Shown: positions 14,020-21,167 of the stretch, piece after piece | Layout: each line of letters begins with the position of its first letter | Numbering within the stretch: position 1 is the stretch's first letter | Assembly (NCBI GenBank): GCA_013330825.1 | Contig: DUHN01000039.1 | Span: 1 to 21,488, forward strand | Length of the DNA stretch: 21,488 nt | Direction: 5' to 3' | DNA from: Candidatus Woesearchaeota archaeon | GTDB taxonomy: Archaea; Nanobdellota; Nanobdellia; Woesearchaeales; GW2011-AR4 | Made by a program: the position numbers and the translations under genes | Notes under the pieces: generated by a model | Database searches by the model: none | The model's input: the letters and a program-made list of their open reading frames with translations, nothing else | What the model was told of the DNA's origin: nothing

Positions 14020-14676
14020 TCAAAGCCTCTTGGTGAGGAGCTTATCCTGCTCCTCCTTGTCCTTCTTCTTCTGTTCCTCTTCGGTGAGCTTCCCGGCGCC
14101 CTGCGCAGGCGGTTTTTGCCCGTTGTCTCCCTTCTGTTCTTTCTTTTCTTTCTGTTCTTCTTTATGTTCCTCTTTATGTTCCGCTTTCCTGGCGTCTTCT
14201 TTCTTCTCTTCCTGCTTCCCTTCTTTCTTCGGGGCTGCCTTCGGCCTCTTCCTGGCTGCCTTGCGCTGCGCCATCTGCTCGGAGACTGATTTCAGGAAGG
14301 CGCCTGCATCCCTGACATTGAGGACAGTGATGTTTTTCTTCCTGGCGTGCTCCACCAGGGCCACCCTCTTTCTCATGCCGACGGTGGCCGCGATTACCGC
14401 GCCTTCGCCTTCCTTGATAGAGTCAATCTGCTGCAGTGTCGCGGCCAGCACCGACCTCAGGCCAGAGGGATGGAGCCCTTCAACTTCCCGCGGGGAGCCC
14501 CAGCCGGGAGTCGGGGAGCGCTTCTTGCCGCGGACGTGGAGCCTCATCTTGGAGTGCATGCCCCGCGGCTTTCTCCACTCGTGGCCGACCCTTGCCTTGC
14601 GGTGGGATTCCTGCCTCGTGAATGTGGGTTTCTTCCCCTTGATCCTGCTCCTCGTCTGCAAAAGCGTGCTGCTCAT
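14020..14676 (-). CDS. rpl32e: Large ribosomal subunit protein eL32 with long charged tail
   Basis: The 218-residue product has an eL32 core from about residue 10 to 125: KPTFTRQESHRKARVGHEWRKPRG (as KPTFTRQESHRKARVG and HEWRKPRG), KRSPTPGWGSPREVEGLHPSG, and the C-terminal Rossmann-like strand RKKNITVLNVRDA. Beyond that ~85 residues form a tail of Lys, Glu and Gln repeats (HKEEHKEEQKEKKEQK). Archaeal eL32 is usually ~130 residues. ATG 14676 is taken, 1 nt after the uL6 stop; an upstream in-frame ATG at 14721 overlaps uL6 and does not match the family. Confidence 0.94.
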   Translation of the reverse strand: MSSTLLQTRSRIKGKKPTFTRQESHRKARVGHEWRKPRGMHSKMRLHVRGKKRSPTPGWGSPREVEGLHPSGLRSVLAATLQQIDSIKEGEGAVIAATVGMRKRVALVEHARKKNITVLNVRDAGAFLKSVSEQMAQRKAARKRPKAAPKKEGKQEEKKEDARKAEHKEEHKEEQKEKKEQKGDNGQKPPAQGAGKLTEEEQKKKDKEEQDKLLTKRL

Positions 14677-14677
14677 G

Positions 14678-15277
14678 CTACTTGATCTCCTTGCCGTGCT
14701 TGTTGATGATGTAGATGCCATCCTGGAAGATGCGGGTGTCGAATCCGGGCCTCCTGACGAGCTGCTCGATGTCCGCGCTGACCTGGCCGGCGGTCTCCTT
14801 GGAGGAGCTTTCTACGGTAATCTTGTCGCCCTCCACCTTCACCGCAGCCCCTTTCTTGAGATGCAGCATGCGCGGCACCTTCTCGCCAAAAAAGTTCTTG
14901 ATGGTGAGCTTGTCCCCCTGCACCGCGACGGTCATGGGGAAGTGGCCGGAGCAGATCTTGAGCGTGTACTTGTAGGGCTCCTGGACGCCCCTGACGAGAT
15001 TCCTGACATGGGCCTCGACGGTGCCCACCATCATCTTGTCCTTCTGGGCGGCGCCCTTGCCGGTGACAATCACCGTAGCGCCCTGTACCTGGAGAGAGAC
15101 CTTGCGCTCCTCGATGCTGTGGGAGGCCTCCCCCTTCTGCCCTTTCAGCGTCAGGACGCCGTCCGTGAAGGAGGCGGTGATGCCCTGCGGCAGCTCGATG
15201 GTTGCGGACATCTTCTCCTGTTTGCCCTTTTGTGCCGCGCCTGTTCCCTTTCCCGGAGTCCTTTTCTGCTGTGCCAT
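14678..15277 (-). CDS. rpl6: Large ribosomal subunit protein uL6
   Basis: uL6 lies near the factor-binding site of the large subunit. Both repeated beta domains are visible: IELPQGITASFTDGVLTLKG (N domain), PYKYTLKICSGHFPM and the NFFGEKVPRMLHLKKG segment, then the C domain VRRPGFDTRIFQDGIYII. The length is 199 residues if translation starts at 15277, 15 nt after uS8, adding a basic 22-residue leader. An internal ATG at 15211 (177 residues, usual archaeal length) has an AGGAG site and is a serious alternative. Confidence 0.93.
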   Translation of the reverse strand: MAQQKRTPGKGTGAAQKGKQEKMSATIELPQGITASFTDGVLTLKGQKGEASHSIEERKVSLQVQGATVIVTGKGAAQKDKMMVGTVEAHVRNLVRGVQEPYKYTLKICSGHFPMTVAVQGDKLTIKNFFGEKVPRMLHLKKGAAVKVEGDKITVESSSKETAGQVSADIEQLVRRPGFDTRIFQDGIYIINKHGKEIK

Positions 15278-15292
15278 TGTTTGCTGATGCCG

Positions 15293-15679
15293 TCAGTAGC
15301 AATACGCGATGAGGCGGCCCCCGCTCTTGCGCTCCTTCGCCATGCGGTGCGTGGTGATGCCCTGCGGCGTTGAGATGACAATGATGCCCATATTCTTCGC
15401 CGGCAGGTAGCGCTTCTCGAATTTCTCGAACTCGGGGAGCTGGACGCTGTACCTCGGCTTGATGACGCCGCACTTGTTGATGGAGCCGCTGAGCTTGACC
15501 ACGAGCCTGCTGCGCTGGTTCTCCGCCTCCTGGAAGCCGGCGACATAGCCGACATCCCTCATGAGCGAGAGGACGTGCCTGATGAGCTTGGAGTCCTGGA
15601 CCGTGCAGGTCGTCCTGCCGAGCATCTCTGCCTTCAGGATGGTGGACAATGCATTTGAAAGTGTGTCGTTGAGTGCCAT
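15293..15679 (-). CDS. rps8: Small ribosomal subunit protein uS8
   Basis: The 128-residue product begins ALNDTLSNALSTILKAE and ends with the conserved PAKNMGIIVISTPQGITTHRMA and GGRLIAYCY, matching archaeal uS8 (~130 residues), which binds helix 21 of 16S rRNA. Although the frame is open to 15823, ATG 15679 is clear: it has a strong TAGGAGGAA ribosome-binding site and starts just after the uS14 stop. Confidence 0.96.
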   Translation of the reverse strand: MALNDTLSNALSTILKAEMLGRTTCTVQDSKLIRHVLSLMRDVGYVAGFQEAENQRSRLVVKLSGSINKCGVIKPRYSVQLPEFEKFEKRYLPAKNMGIIVISTPQGITTHRMAKERKSGGRLIAYCY

Positions 15680-15687
15680 GATTCCTC

Positions 15688-15921
15688 CTAGCTGTATTTC
15701 TTGAATCCGAGCTGCGTCGCGATCTCGCGGAAGCACTGCCTGCACACGTTGAGGCCGTACTTGCCGATGTTGCCCCTGCCGAGCCTGCCGCATCTGGTGC
15801 ATTTCATGAGGGAAAACCCGCATGACCTTTTCTTCGGCGCGTTGTGCTTCCTGAATTTCGCGAGCTTGACCGGCTTCGCGCGGAGCTGCTTGAAGACCTT
15901 GCGATGATCGCTGTATGTCAT
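15688..15921 (-). CDS. rps14: Small ribosomal subunit protein uS14, zinc-binding form
   Basis: The 77-residue protein carries the Zn-binding uS14 core: C34 in RSCGF, then CTRCG (41-45) and CRQCF (60-64), with [12 protein letters not shown] between. Four cysteines can hold one zinc. The ~25-residue basic N-terminus ([19 protein letters not shown]) is longer than in the shortest archaeal forms (~55). Start ATG 15921 overlaps the uL5 stop (ATGA) and has GGGAG upstream. Confidence 0.95.
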   Translation of the reverse strand: MTYSDHRKVFKQLRAKPVKLAKFRKHNAPKKRSCGFSLMKCTRCGRLGRGNIGKYGLNVCRQCFREIATQLGFKKYS

Positions 15922-16433
15922 TTATTCTCCCCCATTTTGATGCTGAAGCTCTTTGCCATGAAGTCGATGGCCTCCTTCCGTGTGATGCGCTGCCTCTTCG
16001 GGAGGCGCTTGCAGAAGACCTTCCTCCTCTTGATCCTGAAGCCCGGCCTTTCGAGAGTGATGCATGCCTGCAGGCCCATGATGCCTATCTTCGGGTCGTA
16101 CTTGGCGCCCGGGATGTCAATGTATTCGTGGATGCCAAAGGAGATGTTGCCGTTGTCGTCGAACTGGCTCTCCTGCAGCCTGAAGTCCTTGGCGTCGAGG
16201 AGCCTCTTGAGCATCTCTGTCGCTGCCTCCCCGCGCAGGGTCACTTTGCAGCCAATCGGCAGGCCGGGGCGGAGCCCCCATTCCTGGATGCGCTTCTGGG
16301 TGAAGGTCTTAACCGGAGTCGCGCCGGAGACGCTCTTGAGCAGCTCGACTGCCTTGTCCAGTCTCGACTGGTCCTTACCGCACCCGATATTAAGGGTGAC
16401 TTTCTCTATCCGCACGTCTCTCATGCCTGTCAT
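15918..16433 (-). CDS. rpl5: Large ribosomal subunit protein uL5
   Basis: uL5 binds 5S rRNA and the P-site tRNA. The 171-residue product starts [18 protein letters not shown] and contains the family segments [26 protein letters not shown] (as [14 protein letters not shown] and [12 protein letters not shown]), [22 protein letters not shown] and [19 protein letters not shown]. The start is uncertain: ATG 16433 and ATG 16424 fit the family, and a GTG at 16469 with an AGGA upstream would add 12 residues. The stop overlaps uS14 by ATGA. Confidence 0.94.
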   Translation of the reverse strand: MTGMRDVRIEKVTLNIGCGKDQSRLDKAVELLKSVSGATPVKTFTQKRIQEWGLRPGLPIGCKVTLRGEAATEMLKRLLDAKDFRLQESQFDDNGNISFGIHEYIDIPGAKYDPKIGIMGLQACITLERPGFRIKRRKVFCKRLPKRQRITRKEAIDFMAKSFSIKMGENK

Positions 16434-16474
16434 GGTCGTCGTGATTGCGATTTGCGAAATATGTTCCACCTATC

Positions 16475-17197
16475 CTACGAGTTGTCCTGTGATTTCCTGT
16501 CCTGTGATGCTGAAATGGTGAGCGCGGGCTTCCCTTCCCCGATGACGAAGGCGTATTCCTTCTTCGTCTCCTGGATGGCGCCGTCCTCGGTCCTGTACAT
16601 CAGGCGGTCGCCGGAGATGCCTTCGACCGTGCCGATGTGGCCGAGGTGCTTCCCCCCGGTGAGGAAGATGGCTGCCTTCTTGTCGAGCCTGAGGTGCTTC
16701 CTGATGTCCTGAGACGGGAGCCCGATGAGCAGGGTGTCGCCGGTCCTGTAGCCGTCCTTGTCAACGAGGATGTTCCTGCCGTCGCTGAGGTTGAGCTGGA
16801 CCTTGCCTTTCACCATGCTCTTGCCGGTGATCCTGCAGGGCTTGAGCGCGGCTTCTTTCTTGTCGACGGCCACGACATCTATCTTGCCGTTGGTGTTGAT
16901 GGTGATCCTGAACCTGGTGTCGGCCTCCGGGAATTCGATGATGTCGAAGAGCCCGACGATGAGGTGCTCGTCCTTCCTCCGCTTGCCGTCCACAAGGACT
17001 GTTTTCTGGTGCAGGATGCGCCGCGCTTCCCTGTTGGTGCGGGCATACCTGAAGACCTCCTTCAGGAACGTGCCAAGGGACATGCCCTCGTCAAACGAAT
17101 GCGCCCCGGGAGAGGGGCGATAGATGAATGTGCTGCTTTTGCGCTCGACCGGCCAGGTCCTCGGCACGGCCATCCTCTTGAGGTGTCGTTTTGCCAT
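16475..17197 (-). CDS. rps4e: Small ribosomal subunit protein eS4 (S4e)
   Basis: The 240-residue archaeal/eukaryotic protein has an N-terminal basic segment (HLKRMAVPRTWPVERK), an S4-type RNA-binding domain (ARTNREARRILHQKTVLVDGK), the central eS4 domain (DIIEFPEADTRFRI) and a C-terminal KOW part (GGKHLGHIGTVEGI). It lies between uL24 and uL5 as in many archaea. Start ATG 17197 is 7 nt after the uL24 stop. Confidence 0.96.
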   Translation of the reverse strand: MAKRHLKRMAVPRTWPVERKSSTFIYRPSPGAHSFDEGMSLGTFLKEVFRYARTNREARRILHQKTVLVDGKRRKDEHLIVGLFDIIEFPEADTRFRITINTNGKIDVVAVDKKEAALKPCRITGKSMVKGKVQLNLSDGRNILVDKDGYRTGDTLLIGLPSQDIRKHLRLDKKAAIFLTGGKHLGHIGTVEGISGDRLMYRTEDGAIQETKKEYAFVIGEGKPALTISASQDRKSQDNS

Positions 17198-17204
17198 TGT
17201 CTTC

Positions 17205-17627
17205 TTACCCTTTCTGCTCCTTATGAATTTGGATTTTCTCTGGTTTCTTTTCCTGTGCGGGGCTCCTGCCGAGCCTTCGCTGGTCTTCAGTATTGAGCTC
17301 GATCATCACCATGCTGGCCGGGGCGATGCCCACGAGGGCCTTGGTACCGTCCTTCTTCGACCTCTCAATGCCGGTGATGAATATGCGGTAGTCCTTCATG
17401 TCGACGCGCTCGACCTTGCCTTCCGAGCCGGCGAAATCACCTTTGATGACTTTTATCCTATCCCCAACGCGCACGCTGATGCTGCGCATCCTGTGCTTCT
17501 GCCGGAGATCCTTGGCGAGATGGACGGCAAGCATCCTCCTCCTGAGGTGCAGCGGCGCCCTGAGGCGGTACTTGCGCTGCTTCCTTGGGCTCTTGCTTGA
17601 CTTCCATGCGGATGAAAATGGTCTCAT
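17205..17627 (-). CDS. rpl24: Large ribosomal subunit protein uL24
   Basis: The 140-residue product opens with the archaeal SKSPRKQRKYRLRAPLHLRRRM segment (shown as SKSPRKQRKYRL and RAPLHLRRRM), followed by the KOW motif RVGDRIKVIKGDFAGSEGKVERV (as RVGDRIKVIKGDFAG and SEGKVERV) that contacts rRNA, and ends in a short Lys/Glu tail. uL24 helps start large-subunit assembly. An AAGGAAG site precedes ATG 17627. A 61-nt purine-rich gap (minus strand) separates it from uL14. Confidence 0.95.
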   Translation of the reverse strand: MRPFSSAWKSSKSPRKQRKYRLRAPLHLRRRMLAVHLAKDLRQKHRMRSISVRVGDRIKVIKGDFAGSEGKVERVDMKDYRIFITGIERSKKDGTKALVGIAPASMVMIELNTEDQRRLGRSPAQEKKPEKIQIHKEQKG

Positions 17628-17688
17628 GATTGCTTCCTTTTTCCGTTTTTTCTTTGGTTGCCTTTCTGTTCGTCCTGTCTTCCCTGCC

Positions 17689-18090
17689 CTACACCACCAT
17701 GCTGGCTATCTTCGCGATTGCCGGCCACCGCTCCGCCGCTTCCTTGGCGATCGGCCCTTTGAGGAGCGTCCCCTGTGGGTTGCCCTTGTCATCCTTCAGC
17801 ACGACCGCGGCGTTGTCCTCGAACTTGATGCGCATGCCGTCCGGGCGCCTGTATTCCTTCCTCTGCCTCACGATGACGGCGAACATGGTCTGCTTCCTCA
17901 TATCCGGCCGCCCTCTCTTGACGGACACCATGATGAGGTCGCCGACGCCTGCGGCAGCGACCCTGCCCCAGACCGTCTTCGCGCCCATGACCGTGAATAC
18001 CTTGACGACCTTCGCCCCGGAATTGTCGCAGGTGTCAATCTCCGCGCCGAGCGGGATTCCCTTGGTGATGTTCGCCTTGACCGGCCTCAT
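17689..18090 (-). CDS. rpl14: Large ribosomal subunit protein uL14
   Basis: The 133-residue protein shows the uL14 barrel: IPLGAEIDTCDNSGAKVVKV, the GVGDLIMVSVKRGRPDMRKQ segment and the C-terminal GTLLKGPIAKEAAERWPAIAKIAS of archaeal forms (as GTLLKGPIAKEA and AERWPAIAKIAS). It sits at the subunit interface and helps form bridges to 16S rRNA. Start ATG 18090 overlaps the uS17 stop (ATGA), with GAGGG upstream. Confidence 0.96.
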   Translation of the reverse strand: MRPVKANITKGIPLGAEIDTCDNSGAKVVKVFTVMGAKTVWGRVAAAGVGDLIMVSVKRGRPDMRKQTMFAVIVRQRKEYRRPDGMRIKFEDNAAVVLKDDKGNPQGTLLKGPIAKEAAERWPAIAKIASMVV

Positions 18091-18557
18091 TGCGCGCCCT
18101 CTTGGCTGGAATCTTTCTGGTCTTTCTTATCGCCGTCCTTGGCGCCTTCCTTGGCTTCCACCTTCTTGCCCCTTCCCGTCTTTGACGCTTCCATGGCGGC
18201 GGCCTTGAGATGGTAGCCCTTCTCCCGCCCCAGGTTCTCGATGACGGCGTAGTGCTTGGTCTTGGACAGCGGGCGCGTCTCGGCGATGCGCACCATGTCC
18301 CCTTCCTTGACATCAAGGCAGTCCGGAGCGTGGACGGTAATCTTGCTGAGTCTCTTCTCGTAACGCTCGTACTTCGGAAGGAAATGGCGGTATTCCCACT
18401 GCACCACCGCGCTCCTGCTCATCTTCGCGGAGATGACGGTGCCGGTGTGCTCCCTCCCCCTCACCCGGACGGTGCCGTGGAAGGGGCAGTGCGCGTCCGT
18501 GCAGGATTTCTTTGGCTGCGGGACCGCGATGCCGATGGTAGCTGCTTTCTGTGCCAT
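18087..18557 (-). CDS. rps17: Small ribosomal subunit protein uS17 with charged tail
   Basis: The 156-residue product contains the archaeal N-terminal CTDAHCPFHG motif (C20 and C25 by position), the OB-fold body (GTVISAKMSRSAVVQWEYRH) and DCLDVKEGDMVRIAETRPLSKTKHYAV (as DCLDVKEGDMVRIAE and TRPLSKTKHYAV), which binds 16S rRNA. About 35 residues at the end are a Lys/Asp/Gly-rich tail not seen in most archaeal copies (~110). ATG 18557 is favoured over 18569 because a GGTGA site lies 5 nt before it. Confidence 0.94.
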   Translation of the reverse strand: MAQKAATIGIAVPQPKKSCTDAHCPFHGTVRVRGREHTGTVISAKMSRSAVVQWEYRHFLPKYERYEKRLSKITVHAPDCLDVKEGDMVRIAETRPLSKTKHYAVIENLGREKGYHLKAAAMEASKTGRGKKVEAKEGAKDGDKKDQKDSSQEGAQ

Positions 18558-18571
18558 TGTAATCACCATAC

Positions 18572-18808
18572 TTACTGGTTCTTGATCCGCTCTTCCGGCC
18601 GGGAGGCGATGCCGCTCCCCGGGACCCTCATGATCCCTTCCTTCGCGCGTATGAGGAATGTGTGGTTGCTCTTGATCATTTTCCTGTTTCCCTCCTGGGT
18701 CTCTATGAGCAGCGTGTGCTTGGTTTCGTCGATGACTGTCCCGTTGATCGAAGTCCCTTCCACTTCGACATGCTTTCCTATCATCTCTTCCCTAAAGGAG
18801 GGTGCCAT
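18572..18808 (-). CDS. rnp1: RNase P protein component 1 (archaeal P29/Rpp29)
   Basis: This 78-residue protein is a subunit of archaeal RNase P, which cuts the 5' leader of tRNA precursors. It shows the Sm-like P29 barrel: EEMIGKHVEVEGTSINGTVIDETKHTLLIET (as EEMIGKHVEVEGTSING and TVIDETKHTLLIET), then MIKSNHTFLI and VPGSGIASRPEERIKNQ. Its position between aIF1 and uS17 is the conserved archaeal one. ATG 18808 has GAGGT upstream and overlaps the aIF1 gene by 28 nt; ATG 18784, in ATGA overlap with the aIF1 stop, would shorten it by eight residues. Confidence 0.9.
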   Translation of the reverse strand: MAPSFREEMIGKHVEVEGTSINGTVIDETKHTLLIETQEGNRKMIKSNHTFLIRAKEGIMRVPGSGIASRPEERIKNQ

Positions 18809-19116
18809 TGCCTGACCTCTATAGTGTTGAGGGCGAATCCCATCCTGAGCAGGATGTCTTTCGTCCGCTGCAAGTGGACTCCCTGCAACTCGATCTTGCC
18901 GCCCTTGATGGTGCCGCCGCACGCCAGCTCGCTCTTGAGGCGCTTGGCGGTGTCCTTGAGGTCGATTTCCTTCGCGTCCAGGCCCTCCACGATGGTGTAG
19001 GGCTTGTTGAACTTCTTCTTCTCGATGGAGATGGTGATCTTCTGGCTCTCTTTCGCGATGGACTCGCAGACACACAGTTCCTTCACCAGCCCGCAGGTTG
19101 AGCAAATCTCGGTCAT
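18781..19116 (-). CDS. Translation initiation factor aIF1 (SUI1 family)
   Basis: This 111-residue factor helps choose the start codon on the small subunit. It has an N-terminal cysteine knuckle (CSTCG and CVC, residues 5-17), found in many archaeal members, and the SUI1 domain: KITISIEKKKFNKPYTIVEGLD, then LKSELACGGTIKGGKIELQG (the GGT/K-rich loop), and LLRMGF near the end. Start ATG 19116 overlaps the uL29 stop (ATGA). It lies between uL29 and rnp1, as in many archaea. Confidence 0.95.
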   Translation of the reverse strand: MTEICSTCGLVKELCVCESIAKESQKITISIEKKKFNKPYTIVEGLDAKEIDLKDTAKRLKSELACGGTIKGGKIELQGVHLQRTKDILLRMGFALNTIEVRQWHPPLGKR

Positions 19117-19340
19117 GCCTTTGCCTTTGGACCCCCTTGGTTGATGTCCTGTTGAGCCTGCTGGCTCTTGACGAGGATGGCGCGGGCGATGGTCCGGCGC
19201 AGCACCTTTGACCTGCCCGGGTTCTTCGGGACCGTGCCGACGGCTATCTGGCCGCGGATCTTGAGCAGCTCCTTCTTCATCTCGAGGAGCTTCTCGTCGA
19301 TCTCCTTACTGCTCATTCCCTTCAGTTCCTTCATTCTCAT
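19113..19340 (-). CDS. rpl29: Large ribosomal subunit protein uL29
   Basis: The 75-residue protein is the two-helix uL29, placed at the peptide exit tunnel where SRP and the translocon dock. It starts MRMKELKGMSSKEIDEKLLEM (as MRMKELKGMSSKE and IDEKLLEM), then KKELLKIRGQIAVGTVPKNPG and the second helix RTIARAILV. Its start at 19340 lies inside the end of uS3, a 35-nt overlap; ATG 19316 would reduce the overlap to 11 nt but loses the conserved RMKEL opening. Confidence 0.94.
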   Translation of the reverse strand: MRMKELKGMSSKEIDEKLLEMKKELLKIRGQIAVGTVPKNPGRSKVLRRTIARAILVKSQQAQQDINQGGPKAKA

Positions 19341-20166
19341 GTGTTTTCACTTCTTCCTTCGGCTGCTCCTTCTGCTGCCCGCCTTCTGTGTCCGGCTGGG
19401 CTTCCTGCCCCGGCTCCTTGGCCTTCGCAGGCTTTGCCGCCTTCTTCGATGGTGATCGTTTCCTCTTCGGCTTCTTCTCGTCCTGCTTCTTCTCTTCCGC
19501 GTCCTTGGCGGCCGCTTCCGCTTCCGCTGCCCGGCTTTCCTCCGCCGGCTTCTGTGCGGCTTCCTGCTCGGCCGAGAGGACGCTGATGTCATCCGGCAGC
19601 TTGGTGTCCGGCGGCATGATCCTGACCTGGATGCCGACGATGCCCGTCTTGAGCTGGGCCTGCTTGTGGGACCTCCGCACTCCGCTCACCGAGACATCCC
19701 CTGATTTCTTGAGATAGCCCTGGTAGAAGCGCCAAGTCTTGGCCCTGCTTGAGGGGACTTTTCCGGATATCTTGATCTCGATGCCCAAGGCGCCGGCGCC
19801 CATGACCTCCGTCATGATCTTGTGGCCGATGGCCTTGAACTTCTGGGTGCCGAAGCGCTCAAGGTAGCTTGCGATCTTCTCCGCGATGATGTCCGCGTCG
19901 AGCGAGGGATTGGGGACTTCCGCTATCTCTATCTCCGGATTGTCGAGGTTGAACCTCCCCTTGACCGACTTGGTGAGCTGCTTGATGTTCGCTCCCTTCC
20001 TGCCGACGATGAGCCCGGGGCGCGAGGCGAAGATGACGACTTTCTCCCCGAGGGGGGTCTTGACCAGCTTGGTCTTGCTGTAACCGACATTGTCGAGGAA
20101 CTCCCCGATGTACTCATGCACCTGGAACTCCTTCTTCTTCTCCGCCACGAACTTGCGCTCGATCAT
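19306..20166 (-). CDS. rps3: Small ribosomal subunit protein uS3 with long charged tail
   Basis: uS3 forms part of the mRNA entry tunnel. The 286-residue product has the KH domain (VVIFASRPGLIVGRKGANIK, with the GRKG loop, ~43-62), and the C-terminal uS3 domain (GAGALGIEIKISGKVPSSRAK and GIVGIQVRIMPPD). From about residue 205 onward it is a low-complexity Glu/Ala/Lys tail (~80 residues) with a KRKRSPSKKAAKPAKAK patch. Start ATG 20166 overlaps the uL22 stop (ATGA). Confidence 0.95.
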   Translation of the reverse strand: MIERKFVAEKKKEFQVHEYIGEFLDNVGYSKTKLVKTPLGEKVVIFASRPGLIVGRKGANIKQLTKSVKGRFNLDNPEIEIAEVPNPSLDADIIAEKIASYLERFGTQKFKAIGHKIMTEVMGAGALGIEIKISGKVPSSRAKTWRFYQGYLKKSGDVSVSGVRRSHKQAQLKTGIVGIQVRIMPPDTKLPDDISVLSAEQEAAQKPAEESRAAEAEAAAKDAEEKKQDEKKPKRKRSPSKKAAKPAKAKEPGQEAQPDTEGGQQKEQPKEEVKTHENEGTEGNEQ

Positions 20167-20765
20167 GATTGTGCCTCTTTCCTCTGCTCCTTATCCTGCT
20201 CCTTATGCTCCTGTTTCGGCGATGATGCGTGCTCATGAACATGATGCGCGGTGTCGGCAGCCTTTTGCTCCTTTGCTTCTGGCGCGGCCTTCTTCTGCTT
20301 TCCGCCTTTTTTCCCTTTCTTCTGCTCCGCCTTGGATTCCTTCGCGATGATCTCGATGGTTGCCCTCTTCATCTTCCGCCGGCGCTGCCTGCCGTAATGC
20401 CACGTGACCGGCGCCTTCTGGACGACGGCGCTGGTGATGACGAGGTTGGCGGTGCTCAGGCCCTGGAACTGGGCGTTCGCCTCGACGGACTCGAGCAGCT
20501 TCTTGATCTCCTTCGAGGTGTTGACGGGAAAACGCCCGGGTCCGATGCCCGTCTTGTGCGCCAGGCCATGGTGGAATCTCCTGTAGGGGACGGCCTGCTT
20601 CTCCGTGATGACCCTGTCAAGCATCCTCTTGGCGTCTGCGACGTTCCTGTTGCGGATGTAGTTGCACACCTCGACGCTGTGCTTGACGGAGACCGGCAGG
20701 GCGATTCCCACTGCGCGGGCCATGCTCTGCTTGCTGAAGTCCTTTGTGGAGTAGTGGTAGGTCAT
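20163..20765 (-). CDS. rpl22: Large ribosomal subunit protein uL22 with charged tail
   Basis: uL22 lines the peptide exit tunnel. The 200-residue product has the archaeal N-terminal YHYSTKDFSKQSMARAVG, a core with NVADAKRMLDRVITEKQAVPYRR, the HKTGIGPGRFPVNTSKEI loop, and the C-terminal hairpin TWHYGRQRRRKMKRATIEII. From ~145 on it has a Lys/Ala/His/Glu tail (HHVHEHASSPKQEHKEQ) beyond the family's usual ~150 residues. Start ATG 20765 is 13 nt after the uS19 stop, with no strong ribosome-binding site. Confidence 0.95.
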   Translation of the reverse strand: MTYHYSTKDFSKQSMARAVGIALPVSVKHSVEVCNYIRNRNVADAKRMLDRVITEKQAVPYRRFHHGLAHKTGIGPGRFPVNTSKEIKKLLESVEANAQFQGLSTANLVITSAVVQKAPVTWHYGRQRRRKMKRATIEIIAKESKAEQKKGKKGGKQKKAAPEAKEQKAADTAHHVHEHASSPKQEHKEQDKEQRKEAQS

Positions 20766-20778
20766 GGTGTTGCGTTGC

Positions 20779-21162
20779 TTACTTGACCGACAGTGCGGCG
20801 CTGGATTTCGTTGCTCCGATGCCTGGGGCGGAGTGCGCGACTGATTTCCGCGTCATCACGAACTCGCCGAGGCGGTGGCCGAGCATCTCCCCGTCGATGG
20901 CGACGACCTGGAAGCCCTTGCCGTTGTAGACCCTGATCTGCTGGCCGACCATGTCCGGAATGATGACCATGTCCCTGCAGTGCGTCTCTATGTTCGCTTC
21001 CTTCTTCCTGACGCGCACCAGGAGCCGCTTTTCAGCGTCGGTGAACCCCCTCTTGATCTTCCGCCTGTCGCGGGAGGGAACGAGCGCTGCGAACTCCCCG
21101 AGGCTCATCTTCTGGAGTTCATCGAGAGTCTTTCCGTAAAACGTGAATTCTTTTTTTGCCAT
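20779..21162 (-). CDS. rps19: Small ribosomal subunit protein uS19
   Basis: The 127-residue protein sits at the head of the small subunit and contacts uS13. It contains the archaeal FTFYGKTLDELQKMSLGEFA opening, SRDRRKIKRGF, and the family motif IRVYNGKGFQVVAIDGEMLGHRLGEF (as IRVYNGKGFQVVAI and DGEMLGHRLGEF). A GAGGT ribosome-binding site about 12 nt before ATG 21162 lies in one of two direct repeats that border the 120-nt element just upstream. Confidence 0.96.
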   Translation of the reverse strand: MAKKEFTFYGKTLDELQKMSLGEFAALVPSRDRRKIKRGFTDAEKRLLVRVRKKEANIETHCRDMVIIPDMVGQQIRVYNGKGFQVVAIDGEMLGHRLGEFVMTRKSVAHSAPGIGATKSSAALSVK

Positions 21163-21167
21163 GAGTT

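Noticed and set aside
13748..15373. A 541-codon open frame on the plus strand
   Set aside because: It is antisense to eL19, eL32 and uL6; its long Ser/Phe/Cys stretches mirror the Lys/Glu tail of eL32 rather than a real protein.
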